DNA from: an uncultured Eubacteriales bacterium
Lineage (GTDB): Bacteria > Bacillota > Clostridia > Oscillospirales > CAG-272
Direction of reading: 5' to 3'
NCBI GenBank assembly: GCA_958352145.1
Contig: CATWNM010000009.1
Coordinates: 1-64,000 of the forward strand
Length of the DNA: 64,000 bases
Both the position numbers and the translations under genes were made by a program. The notes under the pieces are model-generated. The model was not told where the DNA came from and searched no databases. It saw nothing but the letters and a program-made list of their open reading frames with translations. This document shows, one piece after another, positions 8,966 through 18,089 of this stretch (the stretch's first letter is position 1; each line of letters begins with the position of its first letter).

Positions 8966-9401
8966 ATGTACAAATAAGCTGTCCGTAACGCTGCCCGCGC
9001 TCTCGATCAATGAAAGCGCGGCGCGTGCGATCGTCAGCGCCTTTTGCGCACAGTTGAATCCGACCATCGAAGAATTGGCGGATATCAAATGTTCGGTTTC
9101 CGAAGCAGTCACCAACTGCATTGTGCATGCATATCGCGAAAAGCCCGGTGAAATTTACATAACGGTCAAAATTTTTGATACGCGTAAAATTCAAATTGAA
9201 ATAAAGGACAAGGGCTGCGGCATCGAGGACACCGAACTGGTGAAAACTCCGCTCTACACCACAGATCAAACCGGCGAAAGAAGCGGCATGGGCTTTGCGG
9301 TCATGGAAAGCTTCATGGACAAACTGACCCTGCGCTCGACAGTCGGAAAATACACCAAAGTCACGCTTTGGAAAAAGCTGTCGCCCCTTGAAATTGATTG
9401 A
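8955..9401 (+). CDS. spoIIAB: Anti-sigma F factor / serine kinase SpoIIAB
   Basis: 148 residues from the ATG at 8955, chosen because CGGAGG lies at 8941-8946; an in-frame ATG at 8925 has no RBS. It has a GHKL/HATPase_c kinase fold: N box ...SEAVTNCIVHAY, G1 box DKGCGI, and G2-like GERSGMGFAVMESF. It holds sigma-F inactive and phosphorylates SpoIIAA on Ser. It overlaps spoIIAA by 11 nt, and its TGA directly abuts the sigF ATG, implying coupled translation and fixed stoichiometry. Confidence 0.95.
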   Translation: MRSKCTNKLSVTLPALSINESAARAIVSAFCAQLNPTIEELADIKCSVSEAVTNCIVHAYREKPGEIYITVKIFDTRKIQIEIKDKGCGIEDTELVKTPLYTTDQTGERSGMGFAVMESFMDKLTLRSTVGKYTKVTLWKKLSPLEID

Positions 9402-10139
9402 ATGGAAATCGAAACCAACGCAAAATATTCCGAAAATGCCGCGCTGATTCAGAAATCTCAGGCAGGGGATGAGCGCGCTACTGAAGAACTGATCCGGCTG
9501 AACATGGGCCTTGTCCAGAGCATCGCGCATAAATTCGGCGGCCGTGGAACCGATTTTGAAGACCTGATCCAAATCGGCACCATCGGTATGCTGAAAGCGA
9601 TCAAAAGCTTTGATCTTTCGCGCGGGTGCGTGTTTTCCACCTATGCGGTGCCGCTAATTTTTGGAGAGATCCGGCGTTTTTTGCGTGACGACGGGCTAAT
9701 CAAAGTATGCCGCCCCCAGAAAAAACTCGGCGCGCTGCTCATGCACGCAAAAGAACAGTACACCGCCGAAAACGGGACCCCGCCGCGGATCGACGATATC
9801 GCAAAGGCTTGCGGCGTTTCCCCTGAAGAAGCAGCCGCAGCGCTCTGCGCGGTATCCCCCGCCGTTTCCCTGTCCGAGCCAGTTTTCGGAGAAGAAGAAA
9901 ACTTTACGCTTGAGAGCACGCTGTTTTCACAGGACGAGCAGGAAAAAATGCTGGAAAAGCTCTCCTTAACCGAAGCGCTGTCCAAATTACCCGAACTCTG
10001 GCGCAAAATTGTCATTCTGCGCTACTACCGCGACCTCTCTCAGCAATCTACCGCGGAAATCCTCGGATTGTCTCAGGTAAAAGTGTCGCGCGAAGAAAAA
10101 AAACTGATGGAATTTCTCCGACGCGAACTGTCTTCCTGA
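9402..10139 (+). CDS. sigF: RNA polymerase sigma-F factor
   Basis: 245 residues of the sigma-70 sporulation group (sigma-F/G/B). Region 2 includes LIRLNMGLVQSIAHKFGGRGTD-type sequence and DLIQIGTIGMLKAIKSFD. Region 3 and a region 4 helix-turn-helix (STAEILGLSQVKVSREE) follow. It directs early forespore transcription. Being third after spoIIAA-spoIIAB separates it from sigma-G. The ATG follows the spoIIAB stop with no intervening base, and no good Shine-Dalgarno is visible in the last codons of spoIIAB, so initiation probably depends on terminating ribosomes. A strong terminator follows at 10265. Confidence 0.93.
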   Translation: MEIETNAKYSENAALIQKSQAGDERATEELIRLNMGLVQSIAHKFGGRGTDFEDLIQIGTIGMLKAIKSFDLSRGCVFSTYAVPLIFGEIRRFLRDDGLIKVCRPQKKLGALLMHAKEQYTAENGTPPRIDDIAKACGVSPEEAAAALCAVSPAVSLSEPVFGEEENFTLESTLFSQDEQEKMLEKLSLTEALSKLPELWRKIVILRYYRDLSQQSTAEILGLSQVKVSREEKKLMEFLRRELSS

Positions 10140-10264
10140 CACGGTTATCTTTGTGGGGCGCATCAAGGCGGCGCTCCGCCGCAGGACGCTCCCTTTAAAA
10201 TAAAAACGATTGATGATCCTGTTTTTTCGCAAAAAGCATATCCGTTGCTTTTTTGACAAGTTAC

Positions 10265-10291
10265 GGGCGGCGCACAGCCGCCCTTTTTTTT
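10265..10291 (+). terminator. Terminator of the spoIIA operon
   Basis: GGGCGGC, loop GCACA, GCCGCCC, followed by eight T. Confidence 0.9.
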
Positions 10292-10370
10292 GCTGAAAAA
10301 CGTCCAATCGAACCGACCTGTACGAAAATGATATGGAAACAGCGTTATACTGTGCAAAGGAGGAGTTACC

Positions 10371-10721
10371 ATGGCAAAATACACCTGCGTACTGACAGGA
10401 AATTTAAACGCGCTCTTATGCAAAATCGAATATGAAATCTTAAACGGCAGCGTTTCGGCGAGTTACGAGGACGGCTGCGACTGGACGGTCGGCGATGTGC
10501 AAATCGCCATGCGCGTGTATGAACGGTACAGTTTTGCCGGCGGGAACCGCGTCAGCCTGAGCCTCACCTTGGCCGCCGGGCAGGACGGTGTGATCCGCCT
10601 TTGCGCCGTCACGGCGGGCGGCAGTCAGGCAGTATTTTGGAAAGTCAATACCTTTGGCGAGGAAGCGTTTCTCGACTGTCTACGGGAAGCAGTCGAAGCT
10701 TACAAAAGCGGAGAAAAATAG
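10371..10721 (+). CDS. Small conserved protein, DUF6054-like
   Basis: 116 residues starting MAKYTCVLTG, with AAGGAGGAG at good distance upstream. Soluble, no signal or transmembrane segment. NGSVSASYEDG and the alternating beta pattern resemble, from memory, the DUF6054 family of short Firmicutes proteins of unknown function. It stands alone between the sigF terminator and a bidirectional terminator. The 230-nt upstream gap has no clear sigma-A promoter; a sporulation sigma factor is possible given the neighbour, but no consensus was found. Confidence 0.65.
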   Translation: MAKYTCVLTGNLNALLCKIEYEILNGSVSASYEDGCDWTVGDVQIAMRVYERYSFAGGNRVSLSLTLAAGQDGVIRLCAVTAGGSQAVFWKVNTFGEEAFLDCLREAVEAYKSGEK

Positions 10722-10723
10722 TC

Positions 10724-10760
10724 AAAACAGTGGGACTCCGGCAAGGAGTCCCACTGTTTT
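10724..10760. terminator. Bidirectional terminator between converging genes
   Basis: AAAACAGTGGGACTCC, loop GGCAA, then the perfect complement ending TTTT. It serves the plus-strand small gene and the minus-strand mrp. Confidence 0.9.
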
Positions 10761-10793
10761 ATCCGCACAGGCACCCGCCCAGCAGGCGCGCTT

Positions 10794-11651
10794 TTACCCC
10801 AGCAGTTTTTCGATTTGATCCGCCGCAGCGGACAAATAATCGTTTTCCGCGAGTTCGATCGCGCCTTTATCGCAAAGAGAGGCCAATCTATGATCGAGCG
10901 GCAGCCTGCCGAGGACGTCATAGCCGAATTCCGCGGCGGTCTCATCAATATGACTTTTTCCGAATACATTCAGCTTTTTGCCGCAGTCGGGGCAAAGCAC
11001 ATAACTCATATTTTCGACCAGCCCCAGCACCTTTACCTTCATCAGCGCCGCCATATTGGCGGCTTTTTTGACGATCATGGAGACGAGTTCCTGCGGTGAA
11101 CTTACAATCACGATGCCGTCCAGCGGAATACTCTGAAATACAGTCAGCGGCACGTCGCCCGTGCCGGGCGGCATATCCACAAACATATAATCCACATCGT
11201 TCCAGACGACGTCCGTCCAAAACTGTTTGACCGTCCCCGCAATCACCGGACCGCGCCATACAACGGGCGCGGTTTCGTCCTCAAGCAGCAGATTGACGGA
11301 CATGACCTCGATGCCTGTTTTCGTCTGTACGGGATAAATGCCGTCTTCGCTCCCCTCCGCACGCTGATGCAGTCCAAAAGCTTTCGGAATGGAGGGACCG
11401 GTCACATCCGCGTCCAAAATAGCCGTCCGATACCCGCGGCGCTGCATTTCTACCGCCAGCAAAGAGGTCACCAGCGACTTGCCGACGCCGCCTTTTCCGC
11501 TGACCACACCGATCACATGGCGTATGTCGCTGAGCTTATTCTGCGGTTCAAGCAGAGATTCCGGTGCGCCGCCGCTCCTTGAAGCACAATCTGCGCCGCA
11601 GCTTGAGCAGTCGTGCGTACAGCCGCTCTGATTTTCTTCTGTTTCCGCCAT
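10794..11651 (-). CDS. Mrp/NBP35 family P-loop ATPase, Fe-S cluster carrier
   Basis: 285 residues from the ATG at 11651, preceded by AGGGAG; a GTG at 11663 would add four residues. A Cys-rich N-terminus (CTHDCSSCGADC, residues 11-22) precedes the deviant Walker A GKGGVGKS at 52-59. DADVTGPS, VDMPPGTGD and a C-terminal CPDC pair (220-223) that would bridge a dimer Fe-S cluster complete the ApbC/Nbp35 signature. It probably carries or inserts Fe-S clusters in the cytoplasm. Last gene of the long minus-strand run, just after the clpE-like gene. Confidence 0.9.
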   Translation of the reverse strand: MAETEENQSGCTHDCSSCGADCASRSGGAPESLLEPQNKLSDIRHVIGVVSGKGGVGKSLVTSLLAVEMQRRGYRTAILDADVTGPSIPKAFGLHQRAEGSEDGIYPVQTKTGIEVMSVNLLLEDETAPVVWRGPVIAGTVKQFWTDVVWNDVDYMFVDMPPGTGDVPLTVFQSIPLDGIVIVSSPQELVSMIVKKAANMAALMKVKVLGLVENMSYVLCPDCGKKLNVFGKSHIDETAAEFGYDVLGRLPLDHRLASLCDKGAIELAENDYLSAAADQIEKLLG

Positions 11652-11674
11652 CACTTTATACACTCCCTATCTAT

Positions 11675-13966
11675 TTAAATACATTCGATGCTAAGCTGCC
11701 CACCGGCCGCATCCAGCTTGGCTATGCGGACGCGCGCATTGTAGCCTGCGATAATTTTTTCTGCAAGCGCATCCTCGACATGCGTCTGAATAAACCGGCG
11801 CATATTTCGCGCGCCGAATTTGACCGAATAAGACTGTTCGGCAATCAACTTGGTTGCGGCCTCGGTATAGGTCAGCGTGATCTCTTTCGCTGCAAGCGCG
11901 TCGCGCAGCTGTCCGAGCATCAGACCGGCGATTTTTGCGAAATCCTCGCGCGTCAGCGAATTGAACGTGATGATCTCGTCCACCCGGTTGATAAACTCGG
12001 GGCGCAAAAAGCCAAGCAGCGCTTTTTCGGTTTTATCCTTGGCGGCAAGGCCGGCCCGTTCCGCAAACCCGGAAACCGCGGCCGCGGCATCCGAGCCCGC
12101 GTTCGTGGTCATGACGATCAGCGTATTCTCAAAGTTGACTTCCTTGCCGTGCGCGTCGGTAATCCGCCCGTCGTCCAGCACCTGAAGCAGAATATTCAGC
12201 ACATCGGGATGCGCTTTTTCGATCTCGTCGAACAGAATCACGCTGTACGGCCGGCGGCGGATTTTTTCGGTCAACTGCCCCGCCTCGTCATAGCCGACAT
12301 AGCCAGGCGGCGCGCCGATAATTTTGGAAACACTGTGCTTTTCCATAAACTCGGACATGTCGAGGCGAATCAGCGTCTCGGGCGAAGAAAACAGATCCGC
12401 CGCCAGCGTTTTGACAAGCTCGGTCTTCCCAACCCCGGTCGGACCGGCAAAAATAAACGAAACCGGCTTTCTCTTATAGGAAACGCCTGCACGATTCCGT
12501 TTGATGGCTTTCGCCACCGCGTCAACCGCCTCGTCCTGCCCGATGATCTTTTCTTTCAGACGGCCGGCAAGCCGGTCGATCCGATAAAATTCATTTTCGG
12601 TGATCTCCGTCGCGGGAACGCCCGTCCATATCTCAATCACGCGCGCCAAATCCTCGGCGGTCAGTTCAACCGCAAGACACGCGGGCTCCAGTTCCCGCAG
12701 CCGCTCGGACACCCGAAGTTCGCGCGTACGGACATCGGCGAGCCGGCGGTATTTTTCCTCCAAATCATCCTGCTCGCGTTCAGGCGCGCCCTCAAGCGCG
12801 GCTTGCTCTTTGCCAAGCTGCTCAAGCTCGTCGGAAAGCTCCAGCCGCTCATTGAGTTCACGGCTGGACAGTGCGCGGTAAGAGGCCGCCTCGTCTAAAA
12901 GATCGATCGCCTTGTCCGGCAAATACCGATCCGTGATATACCGCTCGGAAAGCGTCACCGCAAGCGAAAGCACGCCGTCCGGGATCCGGATTCCATGATA
13001 TTCTTCATAATAATGCTTGATGCCTTCCAGCATCCTGACGCTCTCCTCGACCGAAGGCTCGTTCACCGTGACCGGCTGAAAACGCCGTTCCAGCGCGCTG
13101 TCCTTTTCGATGTACTTCCGGTACTCGGAAAGCGTCGTCGCGCCGATCACCTGAATCTCGCCGCGGGACAGCGCAGGCTTTAATATATTGGCGGCGTTCA
13201 TACTGCCCTCCGCATCGCCCGCGCCGACAATATTATGCACTTCGTCAATGACAAGTATGACATTTCCAGCCTCTTTAACCTCTTTGAGCAAGCCTAGAAT
13301 CCGCGACTCGAACTGCCCGCGGAACTGCGTCCCCGCCACAAGCGCGGTCAGGTCTACCAGATACACCTCGGCCTCTTTCAGCCGGTAGGGAACCTCGCCA
13401 ACAGCGATCTTCTGCGCCAGCGCCTCGGCAATGGCGGTTTTGCCCACGCCGGGCTCTCCGATCAAGCAGGGATTGTTCTTTTGCCTGCGGCAAAGGATCT
13501 GGATCACGCGCGCAAGTTCGCGCTCGCGTCCGACGATCCGGTCCAGCTTGCCCTCGCGCGCTTTAGCCGTGATATTCTGACAGTAAGTATCCAAAAATTT
13601 TCTTTTCGGCGGCTTTTGCGTTTCCCCCTGCTTGGCGCCACGCCGCGGGCCGGTTCCCGGCGCGCCGCCAAGATTGCCGCGCAGCAACTTATTAAAATCA
13701 ATCGCGGGCGCGCCGCCGCTGTCGGCGGCGGGGGAATCTGCGCCCTCCTCCGGAATCATCTCCTGCATAAACCCGTCAACATCGTCGGTCATCTGATCGA
13801 ACTCCTCGTTGCTGATACCCATTTTTTTCAAAATATCGTCGATTGGCTTGATACCGAGTTCTTTTGCACATTTCAGGCAAATCCCCTCGTTTTTGGATTC
13901 GCCGTTTTCCAACCTCGTTATAAATACCACAGCCATTCGCTTGTGGCAGCGTGCACACATCTCCAT
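11675..13966 (-). CDS. clpE: ClpE-like AAA+ unfoldase with N-terminal zinc finger
   Basis: 763 residues. The N-terminus is a four-Cys zinc finger (C4, C7, C30, C33) as in ClpE, not the double Clp_N repeat of ClpC. AAA domain 1 has Walker A GEPGVGKT (170-177) and LVIDEVHN. A charged coiled coil (about 365-430) forms the middle domain. AAA domain 2 has Walker A GPTGVGKT (508-515), ILFDEIEKAHPDV and a C-terminal ClpB_D2-small domain. It would unfold proteins for ClpP. The ATG at 13966 has GAGG 7 nt upstream; ATG 13960 is an alternative. No CtsR, McsA or McsB gene is adjacent; it sits 9 nt after pgsA in a housekeeping operon, unlike the classic heat-shock locus. Confidence 0.85.
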   Translation of the reverse strand: MEMCARCHKRMAVVFITRLENGESKNEGICLKCAKELGIKPIDDILKKMGISNEEFDQMTDDVDGFMQEMIPEEGADSPAADSGGAPAIDFNKLLRGNLGGAPGTGPRRGAKQGETQKPPKRKFLDTYCQNITAKAREGKLDRIVGRERELARVIQILCRRQKNNPCLIGEPGVGKTAIAEALAQKIAVGEVPYRLKEAEVYLVDLTALVAGTQFRGQFESRILGLLKEVKEAGNVILVIDEVHNIVGAGDAEGSMNAANILKPALSRGEIQVIGATTLSEYRKYIEKDSALERRFQPVTVNEPSVEESVRMLEGIKHYYEEYHGIRIPDGVLSLAVTLSERYITDRYLPDKAIDLLDEAASYRALSSRELNERLELSDELEQLGKEQAALEGAPEREQDDLEEKYRRLADVRTRELRVSERLRELEPACLAVELTAEDLARVIEIWTGVPATEITENEFYRIDRLAGRLKEKIIGQDEAVDAVAKAIKRNRAGVSYKRKPVSFIFAGPTGVGKTELVKTLAADLFSSPETLIRLDMSEFMEKHSVSKIIGAPPGYVGYDEAGQLTEKIRRRPYSVILFDEIEKAHPDVLNILLQVLDDGRITDAHGKEVNFENTLIVMTTNAGSDAAAAVSGFAERAGLAAKDKTEKALLGFLRPEFINRVDEIITFNSLTREDFAKIAGLMLGQLRDALAAKEITLTYTEAATKLIAEQSYSVKFGARNMRRFIQTHVEDALAEKIIAGYNARVRIAKLDAAGGQLSIECI

Positions 13967-13975
13967 TCAGGAACC

Positions 13976-14530
13976 TCACTTTGTTTTATTCGCCCGGATG
14001 TACTTTCTGAAATACTGCACCAGCGCGCCGGTCGCAAAAGCGATCATCACTACGCAGATTACAACCGTCCATATCCGGGCGTCCGTCGGCGCGGCGAACG
14101 CGTCGAGCAGCAGAAGCGCCGCGATCGAGGCATAAAATACGCAGACCGCGAGCTTACCGCAGAAACTGCTTTTTACCACAATATTCTTTTGCCGAAAGAC
14201 GAACATGGAACCGACTAAGATCAACAGTTCCTTCGCCACATAAATCGCCAAAAGCCATACGGGAATAATATGTTTAATGTAAAAACACACCAGCACAGTG
14301 CACTGCATCAGCTTATCCGCAAGCGGATCGAGCACTTTTCCAAGATTGCTGACCCAGTTATTTTTTCTTGCCAAATAGCCGTCGACCACATCGGTCGCCC
14401 CCGCTATAAAGAATACAAGCACCGCATACCAGATATGCTTCGGATAGTCCCAAAAAAACAAACAGACAAACACGGGAATCAAACACATCCGGATAACGGA
14501 TAAAATATTGGGAATATATTTTTTCTGCAT
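13976..14530 (-). CDS. pgsA: CDP-diacylglycerol-glycerol-3-phosphate 3-phosphatidyltransferase
   Basis: 184 residues. The CDP-alcohol phosphatidyltransferase motif D-G-x2-A-R-x8-G-x3-D-x3-D is intact (DGYLARKNNWVSNLGKVLDP, then LADK). Four to five transmembrane helices surround it. It makes phosphatidylglycerophosphate at the inner membrane face, the committed step to phosphatidylglycerol. The start has GGAGG upstream. It is co-oriented with a cvpA-like gene 35 nt upstream and the clpE-like gene 9 nt downstream. Confidence 0.92.
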   Translation of the reverse strand: MQKKYIPNILSVIRMCLIPVFVCLFFWDYPKHIWYAVLVFFIAGATDVVDGYLARKNNWVSNLGKVLDPLADKLMQCTVLVCFYIKHIIPVWLLAIYVAKELLILVGSMFVFRQKNIVVKSSFCGKLAVCVFYASIAALLLLDAFAAPTDARIWTVVICVVMIAFATGALVQYFRKYIRANKTK

Positions 14531-14565
14531 TCTATACCTCCAAAGTCCTGCATGCGCCGGAAGTT

Positions 14566-15273
14566 TCAGTACTTATAAGGCGAAAAGCCGTACAAAAATT
14601 TTGCGATGCAGGTACGGTCGATCACATCCCGGTAGGCAAACGTCTCGTCGATCGTCCCATAAGTCTTGCAGAGCGCCGCGATTACATAGGAGATGATGAC
14701 CCCGATCAGCAGCGCCTCCGCCGCACCAAACAGCAGGCCAAGCAATTTATTCGTCCCATGCAGAACCGGGAGCTTAGCAAAGCTGTCCAATATAAGGCAA
14801 AGAAGATTCAAAACGATCAGCGCCGCAAAAAAGATGGCCGCAAACGCCAGAATATTGGAAACCGTTCGGGCAATGTTTTCAGCCATTCGGCCGGAAAGAT
14901 CCAAAACATCCCCCTCCGTCGCATGCTCGGCGCCCAAAAACTCGGCGAACAGCGCATCAATATTCACCCCGAAAACGTCTGTTATGTTTCGGATATTCTC
15001 GGGAAGCTCCGAAAAGAATGCATGCAGATCAAACGTACCGTCCGAATTTTCCGCCGCACGCGCAATCAGACCGCTAAGATAACCGCTGATCTTATCATAC
15101 ACAAAATGATCGTAAAAAACAAGCCCCAGATCTTTATAAAAAATCGCCGCGGCCGCAACAGACACAACCGTAGAAAGCAGCCGAAACACCGATACGATAA
15201 AACCGCGCCTCACCGCGTTGAAAATCACAGCCGCCATCAGCGCGACAAGAATCAAATCGATTGCAAAATACAT
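14566..15273 (-). CDS. CvpA-family membrane protein
   Basis: 235 residues with an N-terminal helix-loop pattern (LILVALMAAVIFNAVRRGFIVSVFRLL) typical of CvpA, and two further hydrophobic pairs around 140-210, including the Gly-rich LLGLLFGAAEALLIGVIISY. A charged region of about 80 residues lies between the first and second halves and is longer than in E. coli CvpA. GAGG precedes the ATG. CvpA is needed for colicin V export in E. coli, and more generally for envelope integrity; the role in Firmicutes is unclear. It follows the DUF5711-like gene by 7 nt. Confidence 0.8.
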   Translation of the reverse strand: MYFAIDLILVALMAAVIFNAVRRGFIVSVFRLLSTVVSVAAAAIFYKDLGLVFYDHFVYDKISGYLSGLIARAAENSDGTFDLHAFFSELPENIRNITDVFGVNIDALFAEFLGAEHATEGDVLDLSGRMAENIARTVSNILAFAAIFFAALIVLNLLCLILDSFAKLPVLHGTNKLLGLLFGAAEALLIGVIISYVIAALCKTYGTIDETFAYRDVIDRTCIAKFLYGFSPYKY

Positions 15274-15280
15274 AACAACC

Positions 15281-16450
15281 TCACTTTACAGTAAAAGACT
15301 TTGCATAATCGTCAAAACACACGATCACCGAATCTTCGCCGCCTGAAATCAGCGCCCGGCCGCCTGTGGGAATTTCTTCCGTCCGGCCGCCCGTTTTATC
15401 GAAAGCCATTAGTTTTCCATCATACAAAAGAAAGACGCGCCCCGACTCCGCCAGCAAAACATCCTGCGCCCCGCGCGCCGCCGGGAAAGCAAAGCTGGTC
15501 CCATCCGTAAAAAACGCATACAGACCGCACGCCGCCCCCGAAACGTTTTCCTGCGTATACACGCAAATCCCCGCCGCAAAAGCGCTTGCACGCAGGATAT
15601 CCGAAGTACCAAACGACGTGGAAAAGCTTTTTTCGCCCGCGGAAGAATAAAAAATCAAAGAATGATCCAGCAATAGATAAAATCCCTCTGTAAAACCGCC
15701 GCAAAGCAGCGGAAATCCATCGGAAGAAACGGAAAAATCCAGCGTCTCGCTGCCTGGACTGTACACAGAAAGTGCCGCGGTAAAGCCGCCGTCCGCCTCC
15801 GCGCATTCGCAGATCAAAAAGCGCCCGTCCGGTCCGTATGCGATATCGGTCACATAGCCCGACCGCGTAAGTTCGCCGGTCAGCTTAAAATTGCGGTCGT
15901 ACAAGCGGACAAGGAATCCGCCGGTCCGGTTTTTCAGAAGAACTGCAAAACTGCCGTCTCGGGCAACGGCGCCGTCGTAAATCGGATAGTCCAGCGTTTC
16001 CTCATAAACCCGGCTGAGCGAATTATAGAGGTAAAACACCATGCCGCCTGTGTCATACACAATCATATATTTGGACGACGCCTCAGCGACCGGCGCCGAA
16101 AGGCGCACGCTGTCCTCAAATGACCGCGCGCCGAGCGCGCGGCGCAGCGACACGCCGTTTTTAGAACAAACAGCGACGTCGCCGCGAAAATTCAGATAAA
16201 AATTGCTGCTTTCCGCATTATAATAGACCGTATCCGATCGTGCACCCGCATTTCCCGCCGCATCCATATCCCGGAGAAGATACCGCAGATTGTCATACGT
16301 GATATTGGAACGATACGCAAAAAGGACAAGGACGGCGAAAGCGACCATGAGAAGAAGCAAAAGATACCTTGTCGTACGCAGCTTTACGCTGATTCGAAGA
16401 TAATACGCATTTTCCTGCGCTCCAGCGGCACTTTCTTTTTCTTTTTTCAT
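15281..16450 (-). CDS. Membrane-anchored beta-propeller-like protein, DUF5711-like
   Basis: 389 residues. A short Lys/Glu cytoplasmic tail precedes one transmembrane helix (about 29-48, YLLLLLMVAFAVLVLFAYR). The remainder is predicted outside the membrane and made of repeated beta-strand units with YDTGGMVFYLYN, YDRNFKLTGEL and YSPGSETLDFS patterns, suggesting a WD/PQQ-like propeller. From memory DUF5711 proteins have this length and this link to CvpA in Oscillospiraceae. AAAGGAGGAG precedes the ATG. It is followed immediately by cvpA. Function unknown. Confidence 0.65.
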   Translation of the reverse strand: MKKEKESAAGAQENAYYLRISVKLRTTRYLLLLLMVAFAVLVLFAYRSNITYDNLRYLLRDMDAAGNAGARSDTVYYNAESSNFYLNFRGDVAVCSKNGVSLRRALGARSFEDSVRLSAPVAEASSKYMIVYDTGGMVFYLYNSLSRVYEETLDYPIYDGAVARDGSFAVLLKNRTGGFLVRLYDRNFKLTGELTRSGYVTDIAYGPDGRFLICECAEADGGFTAALSVYSPGSETLDFSVSSDGFPLLCGGFTEGFYLLLDHSLIFYSSAGEKSFSTSFGTSDILRASAFAAGICVYTQENVSGAACGLYAFFTDGTSFAFPAARGAQDVLLAESGRVFLLYDGKLMAFDKTGGRTEEIPTGGRALISGGEDSVIVCFDDYAKSFTVK

Positions 16451-16494
16451 GCGTCTCCTCCTTTCAGCTTAGCATTCCCTAACAGTATAGACGG

Positions 16495-17247
16495 TTATCC
16501 GTAAAAAACTGCGTTCAGATACAATCCTTCAGGCGGCGCGGTGACGCCGGCCGCCGTGCGGTCGCGCGCCTTTAAAATTTCATCCATTCCCTGCACGTCT
16601 AGCTTGCCAAACCCGGCCATCGTCAGCGTGCCGGCAATGATGCGCACCATATTATACAAAAATCCGTCAGCCGAAACGCAAATTTCAAGCAGATCGCCCG
16701 AGCACCGGACCGCGCAGCGGTTCACCGTGCGGACCGTATCCGTAATTTTGGAGCCCGAAGCCATAAAGGAAGCAAAATCATGACGGCCGATGAGCACGCC
16801 CGCGCAGCGATCCATCCGCTCCGCCGCATCCGCCGCCCAGCCGCCGGGCAGATGCCAAACGCGCCCGTAAAGGAACGGATCCGCGATGGCAGCAGTATAA
16901 ACGCGATAGAGATATTCTTTGCCGACAGCGTCATATCTCGGATGAAAATCTTCGCAAACCTGCGCCGCGCTCTTGACCGCCACGTCATGCGGAAGCCGGA
17001 CCGACAGCGCGGCCGGTATCTTTTCAGCCGGAATGGCATTTGCCCCCGGCGGAACTTCCAGCGCTGCGGCAAAATCGAGCGCATGAACCCCGCTGTCCGT
17101 ACGGCTGCAGCCCGTGATCCGGCAGGGGGTCCCGAACAGCGCCGACGCAGCGTCGGTCAGCGTTTTCTGCACGGTGCGTACACCAGGCTGATACTGCCAG
17201 CCACAAAAGTTTGTTCCCAGATATTGTATGCGAAGCAAAAATTTCAT
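16495..17247 (-). CDS. truA: tRNA pseudouridine(38-40) synthase TruA
   Basis: 250 residues from the ATG at 17247, which has AGGA 8 nt upstream; a TTG at 17271 has no RBS and would overlap ecfT. The catalytic Asp51 lies in CSRTDSGVHA. GWQYQP and FLYNMVRIIAGTL are conserved TruA blocks. It modifies uridines 38-40 of tRNA anticodon arms. Its place after ecfA1-ecfA2-ecfT is the classic Firmicutes arrangement. Confidence 0.95.
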   Translation of the reverse strand: MKFLLRIQYLGTNFCGWQYQPGVRTVQKTLTDAASALFGTPCRITGCSRTDSGVHALDFAAALEVPPGANAIPAEKIPAALSVRLPHDVAVKSAAQVCEDFHPRYDAVGKEYLYRVYTAAIADPFLYGRVWHLPGGWAADAAERMDRCAGVLIGRHDFASFMASGSKITDTVRTVNRCAVRCSGDLLEICVSADGFLYNMVRIIAGTLTMAGFGKLDVQGMDEILKARDRTAAGVTAPPEGLYLNAVFYG

Positions 17248-17267
17248 GCGTTTTGTCCTAAAAGCTT

Positions 17268-18089
17268 TCAAATCATAATATATGGCAGGAAAATATTACA
17301 GAGTGCGATGCCTGCAATATACAGCGCCCCAAAACCAAGGCAGATCGCGTCGGTCCGGCTGTACCGCAGTACCTTCATTCTGGTCCTTCCCTCTCCGCCG
17401 CGGTAGCACCGACATTCCATCGCCACGGCCAGGTCGTCCGCACGCTTGAATGCCGATACGAAAAGCGGCACCAAAATCGGAATCAGCGCACGCGCCTTTT
17501 TGAGCAGGCCTCCGGTCTCAAAATCCGCGCCTCGTGCTTTCTGCGCATCCATAATTTTATCCGTCTCCTCGATCAGCGTCGGAATAAACCGCATAGCGAT
17601 CGTCATCATCATCGCAAAATCATGTACCGGGACATGTAGGCGCCGCAGCGGATTCAAAAGCTGCTCGATGCCGTCGGTCAGCGCGATCGGCGTCGTGGTA
17701 AAGGTCAAAATCACACCGATGCCGACGACCAGCAACACAATGCGAACTGCCATAAAGAAAGCAAAAATCAGCCCTTCCCGATATATATGGATAAATTTCC
17801 ATGAAAACAAAAGATGCTCGCCCTGCGTCCAAAAAATATTGATGACCGCGGTAAATAAAATGATCGCCAAGAGCGGCTTTACCGAACGCATCACCGACCT
17901 TGCCGGAACGCCGCTCGCCGCGACAAGCATCAGCGTAAACAGAAAGACAAAAGCAAAGCCCGGCGCGCTTTTGACAAAAAAGAGCGCGACGATATAAACC
18001 AGCGCCAATATAATTTTTGTGCGCGGATCCGCTCTGTGCAAAAGAGAATCCCCGCCGAAATACTGCCCAAACGTAATATCTTTAAGCAT
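17268..18089 (-). CDS. ecfT: Energy-coupling factor transporter transmembrane protein EcfT
   Basis: 273 residues from the ATG at 18089 (MLKDITFGQYFGGDS), chosen because GGAGG lies 8 nt upstream; the longer frame to 18221 runs inside ecfA2. About five to six transmembrane helices and the two coupling helices with Ala-Arg-Gly signatures (AQKARGADFETGG and the related region) are present. It couples ATPase strokes to substrate-binding S components encoded elsewhere. It overlaps ecfA2 by 8 nt. Confidence 0.93.
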   Translation of the reverse strand: MLKDITFGQYFGGDSLLHRADPRTKIILALVYIVALFFVKSAPGFAFVFLFTLMLVAASGVPARSVMRSVKPLLAIILFTAVINIFWTQGEHLLFSWKFIHIYREGLIFAFFMAVRIVLLVVGIGVILTFTTTPIALTDGIEQLLNPLRRLHVPVHDFAMMMTIAMRFIPTLIEETDKIMDAQKARGADFETGGLLKKARALIPILVPLFVSAFKRADDLAVAMECRCYRGGEGRTRMKVLRYSRTDAICLGFGALYIAGIALCNIFLPYIMI

